DNA of 24,021 bases from JAKALQ01 sp963978265. GTDB taxonomy: Bacteria; Actinomycetota; Actinomycetes; S36-B12; UBA5976. Below are positions 1 through 7,708 of this stretch, piece by piece; position 1 is the stretch's first letter; each line of letters opens with the position of its first letter. The position numbers and the translations under genes were made by a program. Location: NCBI GenBank assembly GCA_963978265.1, contig CAXBQV010000015.1:1-24021 (forward strand). The letters run 5' to 3'. A model generated the notes under the pieces. That model was not told the origin of the DNA, ran no database searches, and was given only the letters and a program-made list of their open reading frames with translations.

Positions 1-44
1 CTCCGGTGCGAGCTGGAACCGCCTCGCGCGGCTTGCCGCGTGGA

Positions 45-118
45 GGCCCGGTAGCGCAGTTGGTTAGCGCGCCGCCCTGTCACGGCGGAGGTCGCGGGTT
101 CAAGTCCCGTCCGGGTCG
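45..118 (+). tRNA. tRNA-Asp (anticodon GTC)
   Basis: A complete cloverleaf can be drawn. The 7-bp acceptor pairs GGCCCGG with CCGGGTC (one G-T pair). The D arm is GCGC/GCGC, the anticodon stem is CCGCC/GGCGG around loop CTGTCAC (anticodon GTC, Asp), and the T arm is GCGGG/CCCGT around TTCAAGT. The discriminator is G. The next bases are CAG, so CCA is not fully encoded. A strong terminator follows directly, so this is the end of a transcript. The 44 bases before it show nothing recognisable. Confidence 0.96.
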
Positions 119-125
119 CAGAATG

Positions 126-151
126 GCCGGTGTCGATGACACCGGCTTTTT
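126..151 (+). terminator. Intrinsic terminator after tRNA-Asp
   Basis: A perfect 9-bp stem, GCCGGTGTC/GACACCGGC, closes a 3-base loop (GAT) and is followed by five T. It lies 8 bases after the tRNA and ends 8 bases before the glgC stop codon on the other strand. On the minus strand the stem is followed by CATTCTGC with no T run, so it reads as a one-way terminator for the tRNA. Confidence 0.88.
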
Positions 152-159
152 GCATTCCG

Positions 160-1377
160 CTATTCGACGACGACGCCTTTGCCGATCGTGACGATGCCGG
201 TCTCGGACACTGAGAACCGCTCGCGGTCGTGGTCGAGGTCGACGCCGATCTTGGCCCCGGCCGGAATGATCACGTTCTTGTCGAGGATCGCGCGCCGGAC
301 CACGGCGCCACGGCCGATGCGGGTGCCCGGCATGATCACCGAACCTTCGACGTACGCTCCCTCGGCGATCCAGACATCGGGGGACAGCACCGACGTGCGC
401 ACGTGCGCTCCGGCAACGATCGAGCCGGCACCGATGATCGACTCATGCGCAGTTCCGCCTTCGACGAACTTCGCAGGCGGCAACGCGTTCTGGCCGGTGA
501 GGATCGGCCACTGACTGTTGTACAGGTTGAAGATCGGGTGCACCGACACGAGATCCATATGCGCCTCGTGATACGCCTCGATGGTTCCCACATCGCGCCA
601 GTAGCCGCGGTCGCGGTCCGTAGCGCCGGGCACCGTGTTGTTCGCGAAGTCGTAGACGAATGCAGCACCGTCCGCAGTCAATGACGGAATGATGTTGCCG
701 CCCATGTCGTGCATCGAACTGTCGTCGGCTGCATCGGCGTGCAGCACATCGACGAGGTCCTTCGTCGTGAACACATAGTTGCCCATTGAAACGAACGCTT
801 CGTCGGGTGACCCGGGCACGGCGGGTGGATCCTTGGGCTTCTCGAGGAAGCGTGAGATCTTCATGCCGTCCGGTGCGGCTTCGATGACACCGAACTGGTG
901 TGCTTCCGCGCGCGGCTGCCGGATGCCGGCAACCGTCACTGCAGCACCGCTGTCGATGTGTTGCTGCACCATCTGCTGCGGATCCATGCGGTACACGTGG
1001 TCGGCACCGAATACGACGACGTAGTCGGGCTTCTCGTCGACGATGAGATTGAGGCTCTGGAAGATCGCGTCCGCCGAGCCGGTGTACCAGCGGGGGCCGA
1101 GGCGCTGCTGTGCCGGAACGGGTGCAACGTAGTCGCCGAACATCGATGACTGCCGCCATGCGGTGGCGATGTGCCGGTCGAGCGAGTGCGACTTGTACTG
1201 CGTCAGCACTGCGAGGCGGCGATAGCCGGCGTTCGTCAGGTTTGAGAGCACGAAATCGATGAGTCGGTACGCGCCGCCGAAGGGCACTGCTGGCTTGGCG
1301 CGGTCGGCTGTCAACGGCATCAGGCGCTTGCCCTCGCCACCGGCAAGGACTACTCCAAGCACTCGGGGCGTCCCCAT
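160..1377 (-). CDS. glgC: Glucose-1-phosphate adenylyltransferase (ADP-glucose pyrophosphorylase)
   Basis: Makes ADP-glucose from glucose-1-phosphate and ATP in the cytosol, the committed step to glycogen and other alpha-glucans. The protein (405 aa) has the N-terminal nucleotidyltransferase motif GGEGKRL at 13-19, followed by PLTADRAKPAVPFGG, then GADHVYRMD near 124-132 and FLEKPK near 177-182. The C-terminal third has hexapeptide-repeat character (VEGSVIMPGTRIGRGAVV), as in the left-handed beta-helix of the family. The length matches mycobacterial GlgC (about 404 aa). The frame runs further upstream, with an ATG at 1404, but I chose 1377 because GGGAAGGGAAG lies just before it and because a -10-like TAGAGT at 1407-1412 would place the transcript start inside the longer version. 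It is divergent from glgA with 70 bases between starts, the same arrangement as Rv1213/Rv1212c in M. tuberculosis. Confidence 0.96.
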   Translation of the reverse strand: MGTPRVLGVVLAGGEGKRLMPLTADRAKPAVPFGGAYRLIDFVLSNLTNAGYRRLAVLTQYKSHSLDRHIATAWRQSSMFGDYVAPVPAQQRLGPRWYTGSADAIFQSLNLIVDEKPDYVVVFGADHVYRMDPQQMVQQHIDSGAAVTVAGIRQPRAEAHQFGVIEAAPDGMKISRFLEKPKDPPAVPGSPDEAFVSMGNYVFTTKDLVDVLHADAADDSSMHDMGGNIIPSLTADGAAFVYDFANNTVPGATDRDRGYWRDVGTIEAYHEAHMDLVSVHPIFNLYNSQWPILTGQNALPPAKFVEGGTAHESIIGAGSIVAGAHVRTSVLSPDVWIAEGAYVEGSVIMPGTRIGRGAVVRRAILDKNVIIPAGAKIGVDLDHDRERFSVSETGIVTIGKGVVVE

Positions 1378-1406
1378 CGATACTTCCCTTCCCGAAGTGT
1401 CCATTA

Positions 1407-1412
1407 ACTCTA
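1407..1412 (-). promoter_or_regulatory. Candidate -10 of glgC (TAGAGT)
   Basis: TAGAGT fits the actinobacterial TANNNT -10 pattern. A start about 7 bases downstream gives a leader of roughly 23 bases that contains the purine-rich ribosome-binding site of glgC. It overlaps TAGGCT on the plus strand at 1411-1416 through a shared CTAG core. I see no convincing -35. Confidence 0.4.
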
Positions 1413-1434
1413 GGCTCTCAAGATGTCCCGCGCA

Positions 1435-1440
1435 TAGGGT
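1435..1440 (+). promoter_or_regulatory. Candidate -10 of glgA (TAGGGT), leaderless spacing
   Basis: TAGGGT ends 7 bases before the glgA ATG, so transcription would begin at or one base before the start codon. No good Shine-Dalgarno sequence lies upstream, which fits a leaderless mRNA, common in actinobacteria. A second candidate, TAGGCT at 1411-1416, would give a leader of about 25 bases. Confidence 0.4.
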
Positions 1441-1447
1441 TCGCCAC

Positions 1448-2608
1448 ATGCAGGTTGCGATCACGACACGTGAATGGCCGCCCGAGGTGTATGGCGGTGC
1501 CGGTGTGCATGTCACCGAATTGGTGAAGGCACTCAAGCCGTATGTCGGTGTCGACGTCTACTGCATGGGTGCTGAACGCGCTGATGCGATGGCATTCCAG
1601 ATGACCGGTAACGATTCGATGAACACAGCGCTCAAGGTGATCGATGCCGACGTTGCCATGGCATCCGCAGTCGCGAATTCGAATGCCGACGTCGTTCACT
1701 CGCACACGTGGTACGCCAACCTTGCAGGACATCTTGCGGGCGCCACAAAGGGTATTCCGCACGTCATCTCCGCGCATTCCCTGGAGCCCGACCGTCCGTG
1801 GAAGCTCGAGCAACTGGGCGGCGGCTACCGCGTCTCGTCATGGATCGAGCGCGAGGCGTATCGCGCCGCGAGCAAGATCATCGCGGTGTCGCACGGCATG
1901 CGCGCCGATGTGCTCCGCGCATATCCGTTCCTTGATCCCGACACGGTGACGGTCGTGCACAACGGTGTCGACACATCCATCTGGCAACCGTCACGCAACG
2001 AGGACGCGATCCGTCGGCTCGGTGTGGACCCGGATCGTCCGTATGTGTTGTTCGTCGGTCGTATCACCCGACAGAAAGGACTCACGCATCTCCTGCGGGC
2101 GGCGCATCGTTTTCCCGACGGTGTGCAGATCGTGCTCGCAGCGTCGAGCCCGGACGAACCGAACATCGGAACCGAAGTCGAGCACGGAGTCGCGGAGTTG
2201 TCCGCGAAACGGCCCGGCGATGTCGTGTGGCTCAACACCTCGGTGCCCAAGCCAGATCTCATCACGTTGCTCACGCACGCGAGTGTGTTTCTCTGCCCGT
2301 CGGTCTACGAACCGCTCGGCATCGTGAATCTCGAAGCGATGGCCTGCGGCACAGCCGTCGTTGCAAGTGCGGTCGGTGGGATCCCCGAGGTCGTCGTCGA
2401 CGGTGAGACCGGGCTGCTCGTCGACTGGACGCCCGACGATCCGGCCGACTTCCAGCAACGCTTTGCCGCAGCCGTCACGCAACTCGTCGAAGACCCGTCC
2501 CGCGCAACCCTCATGGGAGCACGCGGACGCGATCGAGCCGTCAATGATTTCGGTTGGGACGCAATCGCCCAGCGAACAGTTGACGTGTATCGATCGGTCG
2601 TGCATTGA
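1448..2608 (+). CDS. glgA: Glycogen synthase, actinobacterial GT4 type (GlgA/GlgM-like)
   Basis: Retaining GT-B glycosyltransferase of 386 aa, much shorter than the roughly 480-aa GT5 GlgA of E. coli and matching the 387-aa mycobacterial Rv1212c family. Visible motifs are VYGGAGVH at 14-21 (acceptor/phosphate loop), HSHTWY at 84-89, VGRITRQKG at 203-211, and the GT4 donor-site region with E288 and E296 (the E-x7-E pair, in YEPLGIVNLEAMACG). The family uses ADP-glucose. In mycobacteria the enzyme is reported to make mainly maltose-1-phosphate (GlgM) for the GlgE route, so either glycogen elongation or maltose-1-phosphate synthesis is possible here. The ATG at 1448 is chosen because the conserved family N-terminus (MxVAxxTREWPPEVYGG) begins there. 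Two EamA transporter genes follow with overlaps, suggesting one transcript. Confidence 0.95.
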   Translation: MQVAITTREWPPEVYGGAGVHVTELVKALKPYVGVDVYCMGAERADAMAFQMTGNDSMNTALKVIDADVAMASAVANSNADVVHSHTWYANLAGHLAGATKGIPHVISAHSLEPDRPWKLEQLGGGYRVSSWIEREAYRAASKIIAVSHGMRADVLRAYPFLDPDTVTVVHNGVDTSIWQPSRNEDAIRRLGVDPDRPYVLFVGRITRQKGLTHLLRAAHRFPDGVQIVLAASSPDEPNIGTEVEHGVAELSAKRPGDVVWLNTSVPKPDLITLLTHASVFLCPSVYEPLGIVNLEAMACGTAVVASAVGGIPEVVVDGETGLLVDWTPDDPADFQQRFAAAVTQLVEDPSRATLMGARGRDRAVNDFGWDAIAQRTVDVYRSVVH

Positions 2609-3555
2609 GCAATCACCGGGTTCCAGCAGTCGGATACGGCCTGTATCTGATTGCTGCTGCGCTGTTCGGATTCAACGGCACCGTCGCCAAGACCTTGCTC
2701 GCAACCGGCATTCCCGCGGCTCGGCTCTCGGAACTCCGCGTCACCGCGGCGTTCCTCGTAATGCTTGTGGTCGTGCTGGTATCGAGGCCTCGAACTCTGC
2801 GCCTCAAGTCGTGGGCCGAACTCCGGTTGCTCGCCGCATACGGCATCCTCGGTGTGATGCTCACGCAGTTCCTCTACTTCGTGTCCATCCACCTGATTCC
2901 GGTGGGCATCACCCTCATCATCGAATTCACTGCGCCATTCATGGTCGCCATCTGGTTCCGAGTCACGCGGGGGGACCGCGTGCACCGGCGGGTGTGGCTC
3001 GGAATGGGTGTCGCGCTCGCCGGGCTCATCGCAATCGCCGAGATCTGGAACGGATTCGTCCTCAACACCTTCGGCGTCATCTGCGCCTGGGGGGCGGCGG
3101 TCAGTCTGGCGCTGTACTACGTCGTGGGCGAGCGCTGTACTGCCGAACCCTGGAACCGCGACTCGATCTCGGTGACGATGTGGGGGTTTGCCGGCGCAGC
3201 ATTCGTCTGGGCGATCGTCCAACCGTGGTGGTCCTTCCCATGGCACTACCTGCAGGGTCAGTCGGAGCCTTGGGGCACGTGGAAACTGCAACTGCCGCTG
3301 TGGTTGCTGGTGGTGAGCATGGTGTTGCTGGGAACGGTGACCACCTTCTGGCTCGTTGTCGCATCGTTCAAACATATTTCGAGCGCGCAAGCGAGCTCGA
3401 TCGGGATGGCGGAGCCGGTGCTCGCATCGATTATCGCCTGGGTCCTCATCGGTGAAGCACTCGGGGGCTGGCAGATCATCGGAATCGCGGTCACGTCTGC
3501 GGGCATCCTGATTGCAGAACGCAGTCGGTTCCTACCGAGTGAATACATTGACTAG
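2605..3555 (+). CDS. EamA/DMT-family transporter, first of a tandem pair
   Basis: Integral membrane protein of 316 aa with about ten hydrophobic segments, the two-times-five-TM layout of the drug/metabolite transporter superfamily (EamA repeats). The ends are typical: YLIAAALFGFNGTVAK near the start and a final segment after LIGEALGGWQIIGIAV. I take TTG at 2605, which overlaps the glgA stop as TTGA, because no in-frame ATG or GTG precedes the first membrane segment. It lacks a good Shine-Dalgarno sequence, so translational coupling to glgA is likely. The segment QPWWSFPW near residue 210 is mirrored by RPWWNYPW in the next gene, so the two are probably tandem duplicates. The substrate cannot be read from sequence; amino acids, sugars or nucleotide sugars are all known in the family. 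Confidence 0.88.
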   Translation: MSNHRVPAVGYGLYLIAAALFGFNGTVAKTLLATGIPAARLSELRVTAAFLVMLVVVLVSRPRTLRLKSWAELRLLAAYGILGVMLTQFLYFVSIHLIPVGITLIIEFTAPFMVAIWFRVTRGDRVHRRVWLGMGVALAGLIAIAEIWNGFVLNTFGVICAWGAAVSLALYYVVGERCTAEPWNRDSISVTMWGFAGAAFVWAIVQPWWSFPWHYLQGQSEPWGTWKLQLPLWLLVVSMVLLGTVTTFWLVVASFKHISSAQASSIGMAEPVLASIIAWVLIGEALGGWQIIGIAVTSAGILIAERSRFLPSEYID

Positions 3556-4507
3556 ATACGGGCCCCACGCGCAGCGCGACGGCGTCCTCATGTATGCCGC
3601 TGCTGCATTTCTCTTCTCGGTCGGCGGGATTGTGTCGAAGTCGGTGATGCAATCCGGGCTGGTCCCGATCGAACTTGCGCCGATCCGTGCATTGTTCGCC
3701 GCTGTGCTGCTCCTTGTCTGGGTTGCAACAACGAACCGCGCTGCATTGCGTGTGACCCGTGCCGAAGCGCCGCGGCTCGCCCTCTACGGCATGGGGGTAT
3801 TCCTGCTGACGCAGCTGCTGTACATGACGGCGATCAACAATCTTCCGGTCGCGATCGGCACGCTCATGTCCTTCATGGCGATCGTGAACGTTGCAATCTG
3901 GAATTGGCTTCGCCATCGACACCGCATCGACATGCCCACGCTCAGCGCCATTGCAATTTCGCTCTTCGGCAGCCTGTGCGTTACCGGCCTCGTCAGCGGA
4001 GGCCTCAGTGGCAACATCACGGTCATCGGGTTGGCTGCGGGTGCCGGATGTTCGATCGCGCTCACGGCCTATTGGATTCTCGGTGGTTCGCTACAACGCA
4101 ACCGCGATGCGACGTCCCTCCTCATGTGGGCGATGATCGGGATCGTTGCAAGTTGGTCCATCATCCGCCCGTGGTGGAACTATCCATGGCCGAAGATCGG
4201 TCGCTCCATTGCCGTGTTCATCGATCATGGTCCGCAGTTGCCCGTCTGGTCGATGATCGTCTTCATTGCCTTGTTCGGCACCGCCCTTCCGTTCGGACTG
4301 GTGCTGGCATCCGTTGCGCGCATCGGCGCACAGCGCGCAGGCATCGTGGGGAGCCTCGAGCCGGCCTTCGCCGCTGTGACCGCGTATCTGGCGCTCGGTG
4401 AAGTGCTCGGCGCGCTGCAGATCATCGGCGGTGCACTCATCCTGCTCGGAATCGTGGTCATGGAGTACGCAGCCATGCGCGAACACCGAGACGATTCGGT
4501 TGCCTAG
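3539..4507 (+). CDS. EamA/DMT-family transporter, second of a tandem pair
   Basis: About 322 aa with ten predicted membrane segments. The N-terminal segment reads LMYAAAAFLFSVGGIVSKSV, and the last helix follows YLALGEVLGALQIIGG, a typical EamA end. The start is uncertain. GTG at 3539 overlaps the preceding gene by 17 bases; TTG at 3512 or TTG at 3548 are alternatives, and none has a strong Shine-Dalgarno sequence. It shares the central PWW-x-x-PW motif with its neighbour. Two tandem EamA genes may encode partners of a heterodimer or a duplicated transporter with split specificity; this is inference. The stop codon shares the palindrome CTAG with the galK stop on the opposite strand. Confidence 0.87.
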   Translation: MNTLTRYGPHAQRDGVLMYAAAAFLFSVGGIVSKSVMQSGLVPIELAPIRALFAAVLLLVWVATTNRAALRVTRAEAPRLALYGMGVFLLTQLLYMTAINNLPVAIGTLMSFMAIVNVAIWNWLRHRHRIDMPTLSAIAISLFGSLCVTGLVSGGLSGNITVIGLAAGAGCSIALTAYWILGGSLQRNRDATSLLMWAMIGIVASWSIIRPWWNYPWPKIGRSIAVFIDHGPQLPVWSMIVFIALFGTALPFGLVLASVARIGAQRAGIVGSLEPAFAAVTAYLALGEVLGALQIIGGALILLGIVVMEYAAMREHRDDSVA

Positions 4508-5592
4508 TTCAGGATGCGGGCGCCTTGGTCCGGCAGCACGTCGTAGAACGCCGGAGCCCGGAATCCGTTGGCGGCATACGCGTCGCTGACGCCCTGCTTC
4601 ACCGCCTGCACCTGTGCGGCAGGCACGAGCGCAATCGCACTGCCCCCGAATCCGCCACCTACCATTCGTGCACCGAGTGCACCCGCTGCAACAGCGGCTT
4701 CGACGGCCACATCGAGCTCGCGGCAACTCACCTCGAGGTCATCGCGCAACGATGCATGGCCCGCGATGAGAATCGGCCCGATGTCCGCAATCCGTCCGGA
4801 CTCGAGCAGTTCGATCGTCCGCAACACACGTGCGTTCTCCGTCACCACATGGCGGGCACGCTTGCGAAGGACTGGATCTGCGAGCGCCTCCACGCGTGAG
4901 GGGTCGGTGACCTCTCGAAGCGATCCCACACCGAGTGCCGCGGTGGCAGCTTCGAGTGCGCGTCGGCGTTCGCCGTACTCATCCGTTACCAGCGTGTGGT
5001 GCGCATGCGTATCGATGACAAGGAGGTGCAGATCGTGCTCCTCGAGGGGGAACGGCACGCTTCGCGTCGTGTCGAGTCCGGTGTCGAAGAACAACAGCGA
5101 GTCCCGCTGCGACAGCATCGACGCAACCTGGTCCATCGATCCGGTTGGTGCGCCAACGAAGTCGTTCTCGGCCTGCTTCGCGACTCGCGCCACTTCGCGG
5201 GGTTCCATCGTCTCGCCAGCCTGACTCAGGATCGCGAGCGCAACAGCGCATTCGACAGCCGCGGATGAAGAGAGGCCGGCGCCGGCGGGCACCGTGGATG
5301 CAATATGGATGTCGGCACCGGGTACGCGAATACCCCGTTCGCGAAGTGCCCACGCGGTCCCGATGACGTATGCCGCCCATCCCCGTACGTCGCCTGGCTC
5401 GACGACGTCGATGTTCGCCTCGACCCGTTCGCCGGGCATCTGCTGCGACATCGCCACAATCTTGCGATCGCTGCGGGGCACGATCGTGCAGGTGACACCC
5501 ATGTCGACCGCCATCGGCAGAACGTAACCATCGGTGTAATCGGTGTGCTCGCCGATCAAGTTGACGCGACCAGGGGCGTAGGCAGTCGCCAT
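4504..5592 (-). CDS. galK: Galactokinase
   Basis: Phosphorylates alpha-D-galactose to galactose-1-phosphate with ATP (Leloir pathway, cytosol). The 362-aa protein is a GHMP kinase. It has the galactokinase signature GRVNLIGEHTDY at 8-19, the ATP loop PAGAGLSSSAA at 102-112, GSMDQ at 151-155 with D154 as the probable catalytic base, and GGGFGGS at 312-318 (GHMP motif 3). Length is slightly below E. coli GalK (382 aa) but no motif is missing. The ATG overlaps the galT stop as TGATG, so the two are translationally coupled. The reading frame extends further upstream, but those residues match nothing in the family. No galE is in the window; the UDP-galactose epimerase must be elsewhere. Confidence 0.96.
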   Translation of the reverse strand: MATAYAPGRVNLIGEHTDYTDGYVLPMAVDMGVTCTIVPRSDRKIVAMSQQMPGERVEANIDVVEPGDVRGWAAYVIGTAWALRERGIRVPGADIHIASTVPAGAGLSSSAAVECAVALAILSQAGETMEPREVARVAKQAENDFVGAPTGSMDQVASMLSQRDSLLFFDTGLDTTRSVPFPLEEHDLHLLVIDTHAHHTLVTDEYGERRRALEAATAALGVGSLREVTDPSRVEALADPVLRKRARHVVTENARVLRTIELLESGRIADIGPILIAGHASLRDDLEVSCRELDVAVEAAVAAGALGARMVGGGFGGSAIALVPAAQVQAVKQGVSDAYAANGFRAPAFYDVLPDQGARILN

Positions 5593-6686
5593 CAGGCCCG
5601 TTCCCACGCGGTGCGAAGCTGTTCTGCCGACTGCTCGGCAGGGACGTCCGAGATGTAGGCCCACATCGCCATCTCCGATCCAGCGGGAAACTTGAGCTTG
5701 CCCGGTGCACGCCGAGTCGTCTGCAGCTGGAGATGCATGGTGATGCCGATGCGCTCATCCTCCGGGCCGTTGAATGGCGCTTGGAACCAGGCCGCGACGT
5801 ACGGCATCTGCAGATCGAAGAGCCCGTCCAGTGCGCGCAGAAGGCGCGGATACAGCACCGCCAGCTCGTCCTTCTCGGCATCGTTCAACTCGGTGAAGTC
5901 GTGCACGCCTCGTCGCGGATGCACTTGCACTTCGAACGGCCAACGCGCAGCGATCGGAACGAACCCCACCCAGTGCTCGGCCTCGAAGATCACGCGTCGT
6001 CCGTCCGCAAGCTCCTTCGCGACGACGTCGGCGATGAGATGGCGATGGTGCTGCGTGCGGTATGCAACAGCCAATTCCATGAGTTTCGCCATCCGCGGCG
6101 GGACGTATGAGTAGCCGTAGATCTGCCCGTGTGGATGGTGCAGCGTGACGCCGATCTCCTCGCCACGGTTCTCGAACGGAAACACCTGGCGGATGTACGG
6201 CAGTGCGGCCATGGCAGCGGTGCGATCGACCCAGGCATCGATGGCGAGTCGCGCCGCGGCGGGGGAGAGCAGTTTGAACGCACCGTTGTGGTCGTCGGAG
6301 AAGCACACCACCTCACAGCGACCTGCTGCTGGAGCCACCGCACCCCACTCCGCGGTCGGACGGCTCCAGTCGCCCTCCGGATCCCGCAGCGATGGGAAGC
6401 GGTTCTCGAAGACGACGACGTCGTACTGCGCGTCCGGAATCTCGGACAACAAGCCGTCGCGTGACGGGCAGAGCGGACATTCGGCGGCGGAGGGAAGGAA
6501 GATACGCGTCTGCCGATGGCCAGCGACAGCGATCCACTCTCCGGTGAACGGGTCGTAGCGGAGTTCGCCGAGACCGGCCTTGTCGGTGAGGCCGCGCTGA
6601 TCGTCGACGGTCCGAGTCGGCGCATCGTCGTGGTCGAAGTAGATGATCTCGCGACCATCGCTCAGCGTCCGCGCAGTTCTCCGCAT
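5592..6686 (-). CDS. galT: Galactose-1-phosphate uridylyltransferase
   Basis: Transfers UMP between UDP-glucose and galactose-1-phosphate, giving UDP-galactose and glucose-1-phosphate; the latter can feed GlgC next door. The protein (364 aa) has the zinc motif CPLC at 70-73 and the active-site HPHGQ at 184-188, with H186 as the uridylylated nucleophile. A further histidine-rich segment (ITMHLQLQ, about 314-321) fits the C-terminal GalT domain. Three in-frame ATGs lie close together (6704, 6689, 6686). I chose 6686 because GGAGG sits 5 bases upstream of it, but 6689 is nearly as good. It is first of the galT-galK pair. In M. tuberculosis galT is annotated as two ORFs; here it is a single intact frame. 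Confidence 0.95.
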   Translation of the reverse strand: MRRTARTLSDGREIIYFDHDDAPTRTVDDQRGLTDKAGLGELRYDPFTGEWIAVAGHRQTRIFLPSAAECPLCPSRDGLLSEIPDAQYDVVVFENRFPSLRDPEGDWSRPTAEWGAVAPAAGRCEVVCFSDDHNGAFKLLSPAAARLAIDAWVDRTAAMAALPYIRQVFPFENRGEEIGVTLHHPHGQIYGYSYVPPRMAKLMELAVAYRTQHHRHLIADVVAKELADGRRVIFEAEHWVGFVPIAARWPFEVQVHPRRGVHDFTELNDAEKDELAVLYPRLLRALDGLFDLQMPYVAAWFQAPFNGPEDERIGITMHLQLQTTRRAPGKLKFPAGSEMAMWAYISDVPAEQSAEQLRTAWERA

Positions 6687-6757
6687 CATTGCCTCCGCGC
6701 GCATCCTTTCACAGCCAACTCGGAGGCTCCTAGCGTGTCTGTCGAGCCGTTTCGGCG

Positions 6758-6763
6758 TAGCGT
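6758..6763 (+). promoter_or_regulatory. Candidate -10 (TAGCGT) with leaderless spacing
   Basis: TAGCGT is followed by exactly six bases and then the ATG at 6770, the geometry of a leaderless transcript. No Shine-Dalgarno sequence is visible. The heptamer TAGCGTG is repeated at 6731-6737, 27 bases upstream, giving a second possible -10. The region also contains the upstream side of divergent galT. Confidence 0.4.
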
Positions 6764-6769
6764 GACGCC

Positions 6770-7708
6770 ATGAAGCACACCGAGGCAGCAGTAGCCAAAC
6801 TCGTGGCCGAGCACCGGATTTCCGAAGACGTCGCGGCTGAATTGCACGCCGCACTCGCATCCGATGCGCCGCACAGCGTTGATGAAGGACGGCACAAACT
6901 CGTGGCCGAGATCATCGGCTACCTCGGTGCAGCGCTCGTCGTCGTGGCCGTCGGGCTTGTGATCGGGAGCCGCTGGGCCGCTTGGAATTCGGTCACCCGG
7001 CAAGCGGTGCTCGTGGTCGTGGCCGTCGGACTGCTTGCAGCGCAACACGCCATCGGTACCGCCACGGACACGAAGCGACGTCTCGCCGGTGTGCTCGGCA
7101 CGGCTGCGATCGTGCCGGCGGCGGCGTGGCCCGGTGTCGGCCTGCTGCCACCCATCAACGAGCGCGTGTGGCCATGGGTTGCGTTCGCAGTCGCTGTCTG
7201 GTCCTACTCGCGCGCCCGCACCCTGCTTGGGAATGCCGGCATGGTGGTGACGTCGGTGATCGTCGTCACCATGATGATCTCGCAAGTTCGGTGGAACAAC
7301 GAGACCGGCATCATGGGCGCTGCGTTCGTGGCGCTTGGAAGTGCTTGGCTTGTTGTTGCAGCGCGGGAGTTCGTTGACGAACCCGAAATGAGCGCCTTCG
7401 CGGGAGCGGCACTCGTGCTCCTCGGTTCGCAGATGCCGATCATGGAATGGGGCGGGAGTTACCCGCTGTTCGCGATCGCGGCCGTGATCGCAGGCGCGCT
7501 CATCTACAGCTATCTCAATTGGTTGCGAAAGTTCCCCGTTCTCGCAGCGGGTGTGATCGGCCTCGGCATCGTGTGCGGTGAGACTGTCTACAAGCTCACC
7601 GGTGGAAATGTGTTCGGAGCCGCGCTCGGCATGTTGGTTGCGGGTGTGGTGATGCTCGTGGTGTCCTTGCGCATCATTCGCCAGACGAAGCAGGAGGGTG
7701 CTGCATGA
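6770..7708 (+). CDS. Polytopic membrane protein, DUF2157-like
   Basis: A 312-aa protein with a soluble, helical N-terminus of about 40 residues (AVAKLVAEHRISEDVAAELHAAL) followed by about ten hydrophobic segments, beginning at IIGYLGAALVVVAVGLVIG and ending at ALGMLVAGVVMLVVSL. A short amphipathic N-terminus before a bundle of TM helices, with a leading helix of GYLGAALV type, resembles DUF2157 proteins, but I have no alignment. No catalytic motif is apparent. The last four bases (ATGA) overlap the kynU start, so the two are translationally coupled. A role in moving kynurenine, anthranilate or related compounds is possible but purely contextual. Confidence 0.8.
   Translation: MKHTEAAVAKLVAEHRISEDVAAELHAALASDAPHSVDEGRHKLVAEIIGYLGAALVVVAVGLVIGSRWAAWNSVTRQAVLVVVAVGLLAAQHAIGTATDTKRRLAGVLGTAAIVPAAAWPGVGLLPPINERVWPWVAFAVAVWSYSRARTLLGNAGMVVTSVIVVTMMISQVRWNNETGIMGAAFVALGSAWLVVAAREFVDEPEMSAFAGAALVLLGSQMPIMEWGGSYPLFAIAAVIAGALIYSYLNWLRKFPVLAAGVIGLGIVCGETVYKLTGGNVFGAALGMLVAGVVMLVVSLRIIRQTKQEGAA

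Noticed and set aside
126..151. Bidirectional terminator also serving glgC
   Set aside because: On the minus strand the stem is not followed by a T run; only the tRNA side qualifies.
1378..1536. N-terminal extension of glgC to 1536 or to the ATG at 1404
   Set aside because: The extra residues overlap glgA and its promoter and resemble nothing in the family; the ribosome-binding site and motif spacing favour 1377.
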